Shown here piece after piece: positions 1-9,581 of a stretch of 64,000 bases of DNA. Source of the DNA: Agrocybe praecox (Eukaryota > Basidiomycota > Agaricomycetes > Agaricales > Agrocybaceae); assembly GCA_964017145.1 (NCBI GenBank), contig OZ024844.1, positions 2,170,001 through 2,234,000 on the forward strand, read 5' to 3'. Made by a program: the position numbers and the translations under genes. Position 1 is the first letter of the stretch. The number at the start of each line of letters is the position of its first letter. Under the pieces are notes generated by a model. The model was given only the letters and a program-made list of their open reading frames with translations, was not told where the DNA came from and searched no databases.

Positions 1-403
1 GCAGAGGAGGTTGCTGCTGCAGTGGCTGCTGTACTGGTTGAGCTGGTTGCAGAGGAGGTCGATTAGCTGCAGGAGGACCACCGATTAACGCCAGCAAAGC
101 ATTCTGTCGGTCGGTAACGTTGCTTGCGTTCGGAGACGAACGGTTGGCTTGTTCCTCGGAGAGAGATACGGGAGGGTTGCTCGCAGGGGTATCATACGTT
201 TCAACTGGATGAGATTCAAGATTTACTGGTCTTTCATTATTTGTCGTCGGGTTTGGGAGGTTCTGGAATAGAGAGTCGATGAGACTGGGGGTAGAATTGT
301 TGGCAATATGCTGGACAGAAGCATATGGCTGAACGGATGAGTGATTTGGAGGAGTAGAATTCCTAGAAAAAAGCGATTCGTGCAGATCTGCACGGTTATC
401 CAT
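1..403 (-). CDS. N-terminus of a Q/P-rich protein, truncated by the window edge
   Basis: The frame opens with an ATG at 403 (minus) and stays open to base 1, giving about 134 residues. The N-terminus starts MDNRADLHESLF and is rich in Ser, Asn and Pro. Around residue 100 comes a short hydrophobic motif, DRQNALLALIGG, followed by a Gln/Pro-rich low-complexity stretch encoded by repeated CAG/CCT-like codons at 1-70. A disordered N-terminus, a short ALLxLxG helix and a poly-Gln tail are seen in some fungal mRNA-decay scaffolds (EDC4/Pdc1-like), but that is a weak guess because no folded domain lies inside the window. It is transcribed away from the metallothionein gene, with a 268-bp shared upstream region. 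Confidence 0.6.
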   Translation of the reverse strand, partial: MDNRADLHESLFSRNSTPPNHSSVQPYASVQHIANNSTPSLIDSLFQNLPNPTTNNERPVNLESHPVETYDTPASNPPVSLSEEQANRSSPNASNVTDRQNALLALIGGPPAANRPPLQPAQPVQQPLQQQPPL

Positions 404-671
404 GTTCTGTATGAGGAAGAGAGGAAGAGTCGCAGTCTAATTTTCAGCACACACCACCCACGCAACACGAGGCGCAGGCGTGGTTCGGCTTCATCCGCTT
501 TCCTTTTCCGGTAATCTCTCCTTAATCAAAATAGGGTTCCTCCAACGGTTCAAAGGATTTATGTTGCCAGACCGCATGACCTCTGACTTGTAAACATCTG
601 CAAATACTTGAGATTAGGTATAAAAAGCACTCTCAATTCTCAATTCCTCTTCATTCCCTACGCACTCAATC
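404..671. promoter_or_regulatory. Divergent promoter region: Q/P-rich gene and metallothionein
   Basis: This 268-bp spacer separates two divergent start codons. On the metallothionein side it holds a TATA box and then a pyrimidine-rich block (about 628-662, with the repeat TCTCAATTCTCAATTC) before the ATG, an arrangement common in strongly expressed fungal genes. I found no convincing metal response element (TGCRCNC) or Ace1-type site by eye. Confidence 0.5.
619..626 (+). promoter_or_regulatory. TATA box of the metallothionein gene
   Basis: TATAAAAA lies 46-53 nt upstream of the ATG at 672 and is followed by a CT-rich stretch, so both spacing and context fit a core promoter. Confidence 0.6.
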
Positions 672-885
672 ATGCAATCGGTGCCCCCCACTTTCTTCAC
701 TTCTGTCATATCCCATGCTAATTTGTTAATCGCAGATCACCACCGTCCCCGTTTCCAACCAAGGCTGCGGCAGTACCTCTTGCGGCTGCGGTGCAAAGTG
801 AATATACTTTCAATGCTCGCTGTTCACAAGATTTACTGATTCTTTACCCAGCTGCGCCTGCAAGCCTGGAGAATGCAAGTGCTGA
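672..885 (+). CDS. MT: Copper/cadmium-type metallothionein, 34 aa, three exons
   Basis: Exons 672-680, 736-797 and 852-885 join to 105 nt, a 34-residue protein plus stop. Both introns are canonical GT-AG (55 and 54 nt). The protein begins MQSITTVPVSNQ and then has seven cysteines at 14, 19, 21, 25, 27, 32 and 34, spaced C-x4-C-x-C-x3-C-x-C-x4-C-x-C, ending CKPGECKC. There are no aromatic residues and no His. Seven Cys in C-x-C pairs match the small fungal Cu(I) metallothioneins (Neurospora, Agaricus and ectomycorrhizal types), which bind and detoxify copper or cadmium in the cytosol. No single reading frame is long enough to reveal it; only splicing shows it. A TATA box and CT block sit just upstream. 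Metal specificity cannot be read from sequence. Confidence 0.9.
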
Positions 886-1039
886 ACAGACTCCATGCTC
901 TTTGATCCAACATACTGTAACGTTATTATCGTGCTTGCGGCACACATTCAAGGAGTTGTAAAGACAAAAAAAAAGGGGCTGAAATATCGTCAATGTAGTG
1001 CTTGTGCTTCAGAAATTGAATTAACGTCCATGCTGCTTT

Positions 1040-2440
1040 CTATGAGCGAATTTGCACACCTAAGTCCTGATAGCGCCTCCGCCTTGGTGGATCAAGTTCC
1101 TGAAGTTGTTCCAACAGAGATCGGATCTCTTGCGATAAGAACTCAAAATTAACCTCTGATCTAAATTTCCTGGCAAGGAGACTTTTGTAATGAATCATAG
1201 ATTCAATACACCCTATCCGTATATCGTTAGTCGCGTCTCAAGACCAGACATTGATACGACGTCATACATTTACTATCCGGCTGCTCTTCCAGCAATTCCT
1301 GAATTGCAGATATTTCACGGTCAAGTAACTCTTTTCTTTCATCTGCGGAGTGATGATCAGTTTTTGCACTTTAATTCAACATGAGTTCAGGACACCTGTT
1401 CCCACTAGCCAGCGATGGTACATCCAAACGCTCTGGTCGTTTGGATCGGTATACATGGCGTTCCTGAGCAATTCAAACTCTGTGCGTATCAATTAATCAA
1501 AAGCCGGCACTAGAATACGGACTGTATTGAATATACGTACCTTGCTCCCGCGATTTCGATTCATCTAGCTTGCCACTTTTCCATAAGGACGTTAACGTTT
1601 TTGAACGCTGATGCCAGGCAGAGAAATTGGAAAAGTTGGCCCCAATTTTCTTAGATGTGTATGTCAACTCTGTAAATTCGGACCGAGGCACAGGAATGCC
1701 GGATAGAATATATCGCCTATAGTCCCAGGCATGAACTTGTCAATAGAAAAAAACCCATTAAAATAAAACAAAAGAGGTGCATATAAGGAGATCTCACAGT
1801 TTCTTGGGTCGGCATCCAACATCTTTTCGACCACAAATAATTCTTTTTCCCATGCGCTTTGTTTCCATGCGGTGAAATTGTCGCTATTCTCGCCTCCTGG
1901 TCCACTGGGAATATTCTCCAAGCACCAGATGCGATGATTCCATAACCAATAGACTTTCGGATGTGCTTTCAATGCAGACATCGTCATCGCCAAATCATCC
2001 ATTATAAGGTTCTTGACCGTTTCTGGGGAGCTGATTCAAACGGTTTAGGTTTACTATAGCAACAAAATAAACCTTACCTATTTACAAATAGACCATTGAG
2101 CATGATATTACGCCGGTAGTTCCAGATGGTGTAAAACTCTGGGTTTATTTGTAAAAGACGCGTTGTAAGATCAAAACTTTCTTGAGACCAATCCTCAGCT
2201 TTCTTCTTTGTTGTTGGGGATGTCACAAAAGTATTAGATCGATGTTATTTCGGAATGGAAAGTGAATCTACCTTTGCTAAGGCAGCATCCGATAGCTTGG
2301 TAAATTCTTCAATCTTTGACCGTTCACGTTGTTTTCTAGCTTCCCGGTCTGCGTCCGTAAGACGAGTGCGTTTGATACCGTGCTGAGAAGGAGAAACCTT
2401 GTAAACTCAACAGAACAGTCACAATCTGTTATCTCACCAT
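1040..2440 (-). CDS. BET4: Geranylgeranyltransferase type II (Rab GGTase) alpha subunit
   Basis: About 336 aa, built from protein prenyltransferase alpha repeats: IWNYRRN, PKVYWLWNHRIWCLE, FHAWDYRRYIL, VWMYHRWL and SKWCIESMIHYK. With the beta subunit (Bet2) it attaches geranylgeranyl groups to Rab GTPases presented by Rab escort protein. The N-terminus MHGIKRTRLT is characteristic of the family, and reaching it requires a first exon that is only the ATG (2438-2440), spliced across 2383-2437 to 2382. Further exons include 2382-2272, 1798 upward and 1735-1541. The C-terminus ends RRRRYQDLGVQIRS with TAG at 1040-1042. It diverges from SYF1 over 252 bp. Confidence 0.9.
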
Positions 2441-2692
2441 TGTAACTCCTTGTCGCCTCTCAAGGTACGGAGTCTCTTTCAAGAGCAAGTAGGTCTTTGC
2501 GCAGCACACTTGGAGATTGTGATTAAGTGCAAAGCTTATAAAGGAGCGAATTTAGGGGGTGTGGTAAAGTACTTTGTAGTTGTTTGCTTCCAAGGTTCCA
2601 ACGCTTCACCCTGTTGGCGGAAAGTCGAAAGAAATACGTTCATTTTAGACCGGTGCTCTCTTCCACATACGCTGTCCAAGCATTTTCTAAAA

Positions 2693-5600
2693 ATGCCGTC
2701 TGTCGCAGCAAAGCATCCCTCAGTGGAGGATCTTTCTTCGTACTTTCCCTTGACTTTTCCTATACCGACACCACTCACTCATCCGGACTTGATCACAACT
2801 CAAGACTTGCATCGTGAAGAGGACTTACTACGGAACCCAGATTCATTCCGAGCATGGTGGACAGCAATCAACAACATGCGTGAAGGCTATAATACCCAAC
2901 AAAAATTGGAATCTACGACCTCTAAAGTCTCTGAAGAAATTACCAGCATCCTTGGCCCTCTCGCGTCACCGGAGGCGCGTCTGAGTCTCCAACGGTTAAC
3001 ATATATCTACGAAGCAGCTTTGGCGCAATTCCCAAATTCCTTCAAGCTATGGAAGTCTTATTTGAACATGCGTCTGTCCTTCGTTCTGGGTAAGCCGGTG
3101 TTTAAGAAGAGGGCTGGAGGTCGCAAAAAGCTTCCAGAGATGAAGGACGCGCTCGAGGAGGCTGTTGAGTACCTGGATGAATGGGAAACATGTCTTGACC
3201 CTATCGTTGGATGGGAAGAGTGGAAATCATTGATCGCGACTTTTGAGCGCGCGCTTATGTGGCTGCCGAAGGTATGTCTTTACTTGAGATTATATACTCT
3301 GCTTCTCATTCTTTTGTAGCTCCCCCGCTTATGGCTGATGTACATCAATGTCTTTTTCCATCCACGATGCCCGTCTCTTCTATCATATACACACGCGAGA
3401 AGAACCTTCGACCGCGCTTTAAGGACACTCCCACCTTCGCTACATTCGCGTATCTGGGGTCAGTACCTTCTTTGGGCGGAAAGGAAGGGAGGAGAAACGA
3501 CAGTCGCTGTCTACAGACGGTATCTCGCAGTAGACCCTACCTTAACGGAGAGATATACTGCACTCCTTCTTTCTCCTGCTAACTCTGCACCCCGGCCGCT
3601 AGAGGCGTCCAAACTGCTATTATCTTTGGCACGAAAGGCCGCAAAAGGGGAGTACTCTAGTCCGGAAGCAAAGAGCCCATATCAGCTGCTGGAAGATTGG
3701 ATAGATGTGGTGGAAAAGTTCCCCGAGGAAGTTGGTTTGGACGCAGACGATACTGATATATCGAATGAAGCTATAGCCAAAGCAGATGCCGAGGCTACAT
3801 CTACCTCTGACGCATCCACTTCCAACGGGTCGCTCATCAGAATAGCAGGTCCTCCTGTTCCTGTTAATGCTAACGGTAAACCTGCTGGGCCTTATTCCGA
3901 AGACGAAGATCCATCTAGTCACCGAAAGCTCAACATCGAGGATATTATTCAGAAGGACGGGCTATTGGTTTACAAAGACCAAGCTGGAAGGTTATGGACG
4001 GGGTTGGCGACTTATTGGATCAAACGAGGCGAATTTGACCGTGCCAAGGACACTTTTGAACGAGGGTTCAAAGCTGTCCTTACACTTCGCGACTTCACCC
4101 AAATTTACGACTCTTACGCAGAATTCCAAGAATCCATGATTAGCGCTTTAGTAGCTGCTTTGGAGGATGCTGAAGATGAAGATGTTGCCGACATGGAAGA
4201 GGAAGTAGATACCCGGATGAAGGAACTTGAAGATCTCACTGACCGAAGACCCTTCTTAACCAATGATGTTATGTTAAGGAGAAACCCTAACGATGTTCAG
4301 GAGTGGGAGAAGCGTGTTGCACTCTGGGGAGACAATGACGAAGAGGTATTTTTATCCATTCACCCCCAATTCTGCGACTAATGCTTGCTCAGGTTATTAA
4401 AACATATACCAGGGCCATAGAAACTGTAAACCCGCGAAAAGCGACAGCTAACCTTCATCGACTATATGTTAATTTTGCCAAATTCTATGAAGAAGGTGGT
4501 GTATCTGGGGAAGCGCAGGCTGACCTCAACGGCGCACGAAAAATCTTGGAGAAGGCAACCAAGGTCAATTTCCGAGCTGTCGATGATCTCGCCGAAATTT
4601 GGTGCGAATGGGCAGAGATGGAGCTACGACACGAGTAAGATACTTTTGCTTTATTAGTGCATGAATTCTCACACTCCTACAGCAATTACGATGAAGCAAT
4701 TCGCGTCATGCAAAGGGCAACAGCCATTCCTAAAAATATCAAGATCAATTATCATGACCAAGTTGGTGAACCTTCTATAAAAGCCCGATACGATTGCTCA
4801 ATGTAATCTTGCAGGCACTTTCTTCGCAAGCACGTCTCTTCAAATCACTGAAGCTTTGGTCTTTCTATGTCGACCTTGAAGAATCAATTGGGACGGTTCT
4901 GTCCACCAAAGCGGTTTATGACAAAATTCTGGAATTGCGCATCGCAAATGCTCAGATTATCGTTAATTATGCGGCATTCCTTGAGGAGAACGATTATTTC
5001 GAGGACAGCTTCAAAGTATGTTATTTCATCTGTTATTCGTGGCCTTTGTTCAATTATTGGCAGATATATGAACGAGGTGTTGAGCTATTTACTTTCCCCG
5101 TTTCATTCGAACTTTGGAACATCTACCTCTCCAAATTTGTCAAGAGATACGTAAGTTGTCGAAGGTTTACTTTATTGTTACTTCTCTCATTTTAGAACAG
5201 GGTGGCTCAAAATTAGAACGCGCTCGCGATCTCTTCGAGCAATCTCTCGAGAAATGCCCACCCAAGTCATGCAAACCTCTATTTCTCATGTATGCTCAGC
5301 TCGAGGAAGACTTCGGACTTGCCAAACGATCCATGGCAGTCTACGAGCGAGCTACCCAGGCTGTTGCGGATGAAGATAAATTTGAGGTGAGCTTGAATTA
5401 TATTCTCTGTATCATCCCACATCTCAAGCCTTTCTTCAGATGTTCACAATCTACATCGCGAAAGCGACAGCTAACTTCGGCCTTCCAGCAACCCGACCAA
5501 TCTACGAACGGGCACTAGAAGGTAAATATGCGCTGGTCTTCCTGTATGTTTTCGGGCTAACCCTCTTTTAGTTCTCCCCGACCGCCAGACGGCGGAAATG

Positions 5601-6038
5601 TGCTTGCGTTTCGCAGCTCTGGAACGCAAACTTGGTGAGATTGACAGAGCACGGGCTATATACGCTCATGCATCTCAATTCTGCGATCCTCGCGTCAATC
5701 CACGCTTCTGGAGCGAATGGAATACATTTGAAATTGAGACCGGTTCCGAAGACACCTTCAGAGAAATGTTGCGCATCAAACGAAGTGTTCAAGCACAATT
5801 CAACACAGAAGCCAGCTATTTATCTGCACAAACTATCACCGCACGCGAGGGCGCCCAGAAGGCCGACGATATTGCACCCCCTGCAGATCCTATGGCAGCT
5901 GCCGACAAACAAGCGCGTGGTGGTGCTAGTGGGCCTGCATTCGTTGCTGCGGCTGGATCGAAGGCCCGCGTCGAGGCGGAGGCTCCACAGGCAAAAAATG
6001 ACGACGAAATTCAGATATCCGACGACGAGGACATGTAG
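2693..6038 (+). CDS. SYF1: Pre-mRNA splicing factor SYF1 (XAB2), HAT/TPR repeat protein
   Basis: Nine exons (2693-3271, 3320-4345, 4393-4634, 4683-4761, 4815-5015, 5064-5150, 5201-5386, 5440-5521, 5572-6038) join to 2,949 nt, 982 aa. The protein is a tandem array of half-a-TPR repeats such as [54 protein letters not shown] and [13 protein letters not shown]. An acidic insert occurs around residues 480-510, and the tail ends in the acidic run ISDDEDM. SYF1 is a scaffold of the Prp19/NTC complex that positions Syf2, Clf1 and Isy1 in the active spliceosome in the nucleus. The frame is open upstream to 2450, but [10 protein letters not shown] at 2693 gives the family-like N-terminus, and the upstream part would overlap the BET4 promoter. 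Confidence 0.93.
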
Positions 6039-6080
6039 GTAGCGTAGTGTGTAATTTAATTGTGTATTTCTATTGTCCCG

Positions 6081-6959
6081 TCATGAACGGTTCCAGCCTT
6101 CAACTTCTGCTTCGCAAAGGTCTTCCCAAGCTGCTTCCCATCCAGCACTTGCTAACCACGGTTGCTCAGCCCACTGGTTAATGACTTCGCGCGACTTTTC
6201 GAAGGCTATTGAATGTTTGCGGAGTTTATCGACCAGTTCGATGTGCAATGCTAGGGAACGATGATATGGCCTGAGTATTTCTGGCACACGGGTAACTGTT
6301 TCAACTTAGAGTCAGTCTTTTGTTGCGAGAAAGAGGCGATAACTTGCCAAATGCTTCTAAAGACCAAGTCACCCATAATGGTTCTTCATGCACCCATTTC
6401 CATCCTTTGACCTTCGAGGCATCTATCAAGACACTTTCCAAGTTCTCGATGACGGTATTCATCTTTTGGAATTGCTTTCTCTGGAATAGATTTTCGGAAG
6501 GGTCAATATCAACCAGCTTAGTATCCAATATTCCTCACTAGTTTTGTGATCACAGTGTCCAAGTTTTGAATACATTCGTCCATTGTAGATAGCTTTGGCA
6601 TCACCATATGTTTTCTCGGTTTCATATTCGGAATCAACTTGAGATCATTACTAGCAAGATTGGTTTCTCGTTCATTCTTCAAAGTCGTTGAAGATCGGAC
6701 ATATAAACACACACTCCAAGTCTGTTCGCGTATTGACAAGCTCACGCGCTGCCTTTAAGCCGTCAATGAGGACTAAGTCGTCCCATGTATCTGCTATGGA
6801 CCGTAATTCTTGCAACAACGTCCTTGTTTTGCGATGAAATGTAGATTCGGGTGGGGTTTGGCGCGAGGGAGAAGCAGGTGAGTTGGGGTATCTCTGAGGA
6901 GCTGCTGGTGATGTGGTTGGGGTTGAAGGACCTCGAAAAGATGCCAATCGACTACTCAT
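6081..6959 (-). CDS. Unrecognised Trp-rich protein, about 240 aa
   Basis: Residues 1-40 are Ser/Pro-rich and look disordered. Then come a helical stretch (HRKTRTLLQELRSIADTWDD), a second helical section (ENLFQRKQFQKMNTVIENLE) and a Trp-rich C-terminal third with GWKWVHEEPLWVTWSLEAF, INQWAEQPWL and GWEAAWEDL. I propose four exons: about 6959-6738, 6676-6554, 6516-6348 and 6295-6081. The last intron (6296-6347) starts with GC. The first donor is uncertain: GTCAAT, GTGAGC or GTGTTT options all occur within about 40 nt, and the 37-nt second intron is unusually short. I cannot name the family; small helical complex subunits (for example kinetochore or BLOC-like) would fit the shape. Its stop codon is only 42 bp from the convergent SYF1 stop. 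It shares a 162-bp divergent promoter with SSF1. Confidence 0.6.
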
Positions 6960-7121
6960 TTTGTGGGTAGGCAAGTTTCGCCAGTAATTTAAATCAGTCC
7001 GGACTCCGTGTCGGGTGCAATTGCATACGTATTTGGCAGGATGATCTAGGCCAAACACAAAATCCTAAATTATCTTTTTTCGTAACAACACCGAGATTTT
7101 GAATTCCTCACAAATAAAATC

Positions 7122-8600
7122 ATGGCCCGCAAACGTAAGAACAGGACCCATCTTAAAGGCGGTGAAAACAAAGAAGCCAGCACAAGCAATGTCCCAAAAT
7201 CAATCATCATCAAGCATGGACAAGTTGGCCATTCCCTCGCACAACTTGTTCGAGATATGCGTAAGGTCATGGAACCCAATACTGCTTCGCGTCTCAAGGT
7301 TTTTTTATTTTATCTTTTGCTCCTTTTAAAATCTATCTTGACACCGTGATTTTATCTAGGAAAGAAGTCGTAATAAACTAAAAGATTTCCTAACTATGGG
7401 ACCTGCTTTACAAGTATCACACTTGCTTGCATTTACATTGACCCCCGTGGCCCCTTCATTGCGCATCGTCAAGTTGTCCGATGGACCAACGCTCAGCTTC
7501 CGAGTGGAAAGATACAGTTTAATGAAAGATGTTTTGAATACTTCACGAAGAGCACGCAGCGTTGGAATGGAATACCTCAGTCCTCCTTTAGTGCGTACCG
7601 TCCACTTTATTGAAGCCTTTTTAATTGACCATCTTCTTCAATAGCTCGTGTTAGCATCATTTCCTCCACCCTCCCCTACAACCCCACCCCATCTACCCCT
7701 TCTCATGAAATCATTTCAATCCTTATTTCCACCTCTCTCACCGCATACTCTAAGTCTATCCTCGGCGCGTCGAGTCGTCTTGATATCTTACAATGCGGAC
7801 CGCGGCACTGTTGATTTCCGCCACTATATCATTAAAGTCAAGCCATATGGCGTATCAAAACGTGTCCGACGGGTGCTCGAAGCTGCAACATCATCTTCAA
7901 AAAGTACATCCGGCGTACTCGACTTAGGGAACGAAAAAGATGTTGCTGATTTCTTGCTCAGGAAAAGAGGCGAAGCGGGACCTGATGGTGGTTATGAGAG
8001 TGCTGCGTCATCTACGGAAAGTGTAGCTGGTGACGATGGTGATGCAGTGGACCTGGCAGAAGATTATGTCGGTAGAAACAACAAGAAAGGGCAGAGAAGG
8101 GCAGTTAGGTTGGATGAAGTGGGTCCCAGGATGGAATTACGCTTAATCAAAATCACCGAAGGTGTGCCGGGCAAAGAGGGAGCTGTTATGTATCACGAAT
8201 TTGGTACGTCCCGCTTTTTACCTCTTTTTTTCTTCATGATTTCTTACGTTTGAAAACAGTCAAAAAATCAAAGAAGGATATCTTGGCTCAGAAAGCTGAA
8301 CATGCGGCCAAAGCAAAACTCAAAAAGGAGAGAAGAGAGGAGCAAGAACGGAATGTCCAGCGGAAGAAGAAAGCAAACGCCAAGGATGGAGACGCTGACG
8401 AGGATGAGGACGCGGAAATGGACGATGAAGCAAGTGATGGAGAAGACCCTGATGAGAACGAAGATGGTCTTGGTGTATGGGACGACGAAGAAGATATCAG
8501 CGATGATGAAGAGGTGGAAGAGGTGGAATCAGAAGCTGAAGAAAGCTCGGAAGACGAACGACCAGCAAAAAAGGTTAAAGTAAGAGAGAAGAAACGTTAG
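7122..8600 (+). CDS. SSF1: Ribosome assembly factor SSF1/SSF2 (Peter Pan), Brix domain
   Basis: Exons 7122-7298, 7360-7590, 7645-8203 and 8260-8600 join to 1,308 nt, 435 aa. The N-terminus is basic (MARKRKNRTHLKGG). The Brix domain spans about residues 25-290, with SIIIKHGQVGHSLAQLVRD, the LKDFLTMGPALQVSHLLAFT block and FRHYIIKVKPYGVSKRVRR. The C-terminus is a Lys-rich coiled coil followed by a long Asp/Glu tract and a basic end (KKVKVREKKR). Ssf1 works in the nucleolus with Rrp14/Rrp15 in early 60S pre-ribosomes, in 27S pre-rRNA processing. The Ser-rich insert near residues 225-260 is probably disordered. It converges on CYC3 with a 99-bp gap. Confidence 0.93.
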
Positions 8601-8699
8601 TGGTCTCTTGCTGCTTGATGACTCGGGTGTATATAATATTATATTTCATGATGACGACTGTAAAAACAAGCTGACAAAGGGTAAATACCTTTGTGTTCA

Positions 8700-9390
8700 T
8701 CACCGCCACAAGTTCTCCAATCTCATTTTGATACCTTCCCAACTATCTAATGCAGGTCGAACGTCAAGATAGAAAGAGATGTTCTCTGCAGATGATCCAC
8801 CAGAGTGACCAGTATAAAAGTCGATTACATATCGCATACGCGTGCCACAGCGGTCAACTACCCAGTCGTGTCGGTCAAAAGGTGCGGCATATCTGTAGCA
8901 CGCGTTAATGCGATTAGCAGTGTTAGTTGACGAATGAGACTGACCCGAGAAGCATATTCCAACGCGCTTTTGGGCTTTTATCGCTTGGTCTTCCCTTAAA
9001 ATTCACTAACTTGACCCCACCACACGCTTCGCCACCTTTGCCAGCTTCCCACTTCAGTATTTCAGCCCAAGCGCGTTCGTTGACAGCGTTATGAATGGGA
9101 ATAATTGTTTTCATATCCGCGGCCTGAGGGTTGTGATTCTTGCGTGCCATGGCAGCAAAGAACTGCTTTTCCGAGGGATAGACCCATTTCTCGTCATTGG
9201 GTTTTGGTATTGAGGATATTTCGCGTTCTTGGGAGAGAGTTGCTGGGGGCGTCACTGAAGAACCAGAGGACATGAAGCGACTCCAAGTTGACTGGGACGA
9301 AGAATGGTCTACTGGACATGACTGGGTGTCCGAAGAGGATGCAGGGACGGACTTGTGATCAACGGGACATTTATCTGCGGACGAGGACAT
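8700..9390 (-). CDS. CYC3: Cytochrome c haem lyase (holocytochrome c synthase)
   Basis: Two exons (9390-8945 and 8892-8700) give 212 aa. Two CPVDH haem regulatory motifs lie near the N-terminus (residues about 8-12 and 25-29). The conserved lyase core follows: KWVYPSEKQFFAAMARK, then IPIHNAVNERAWAEILKWE with the conserved His, and in exon 2 PFDRHDWVVDRCG, YVIDFYTG and FYLDVRPALDSWEG. The enzyme forms the thioether bonds between haem and the CxxCH Cys pair of apocytochrome c in the mitochondrial intermembrane space. Length and domain order are normal. I cannot tell from sequence whether it serves cytochrome c, c1 or both. It diverges from the nitronate monooxygenase gene over 191 bp. Confidence 0.93.
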
Positions 9391-9539
9391 GATGGCCAGT
9401 CTTCAGTCCCTCTTTATTTTCTACAAAAACATATTTGATTATGTAAGCACGGTCCCTGATCCGCGGCATTTATCAATTCGTTAATTTACCGGTAAGAAGG
9501 TTTGCCAGCCCGGACAGGACTTTGGGAACCAGACGACAT

Positions 9540-9545
9540 TATAAA
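9540..9545 (+). promoter_or_regulatory. TATA box of the nitronate monooxygenase gene
   Basis: TATAAA lies 37-42 nt upstream of the ATG at 9582, at the distance seen for the metallothionein TATA box. Confidence 0.45.
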
Positions 9546-9581
9546 GAGGCCTGAAGACCCCTCCTTCATTCTTGTTTAACC

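Noticed and set aside
895..1152. 85-codon plus-strand frame
   Set aside because: Begins just after the metallothionein stop and overlaps the BET4 3' exon antisense; no domain.
2450..2692. Upstream in-frame extension of SYF1 (open frame from 2450)
   Set aside because: It overlaps the BET4 promoter, lacks family similarity, and ATG 2693 gives the expected N-terminus.
6960..7059. Longer N-terminus of the Trp-rich protein from an upstream start near 7058
   Set aside because: It would run into the SSF1 promoter, and the ATG at 6959 is followed by a natural Ser/Pro-rich leader.
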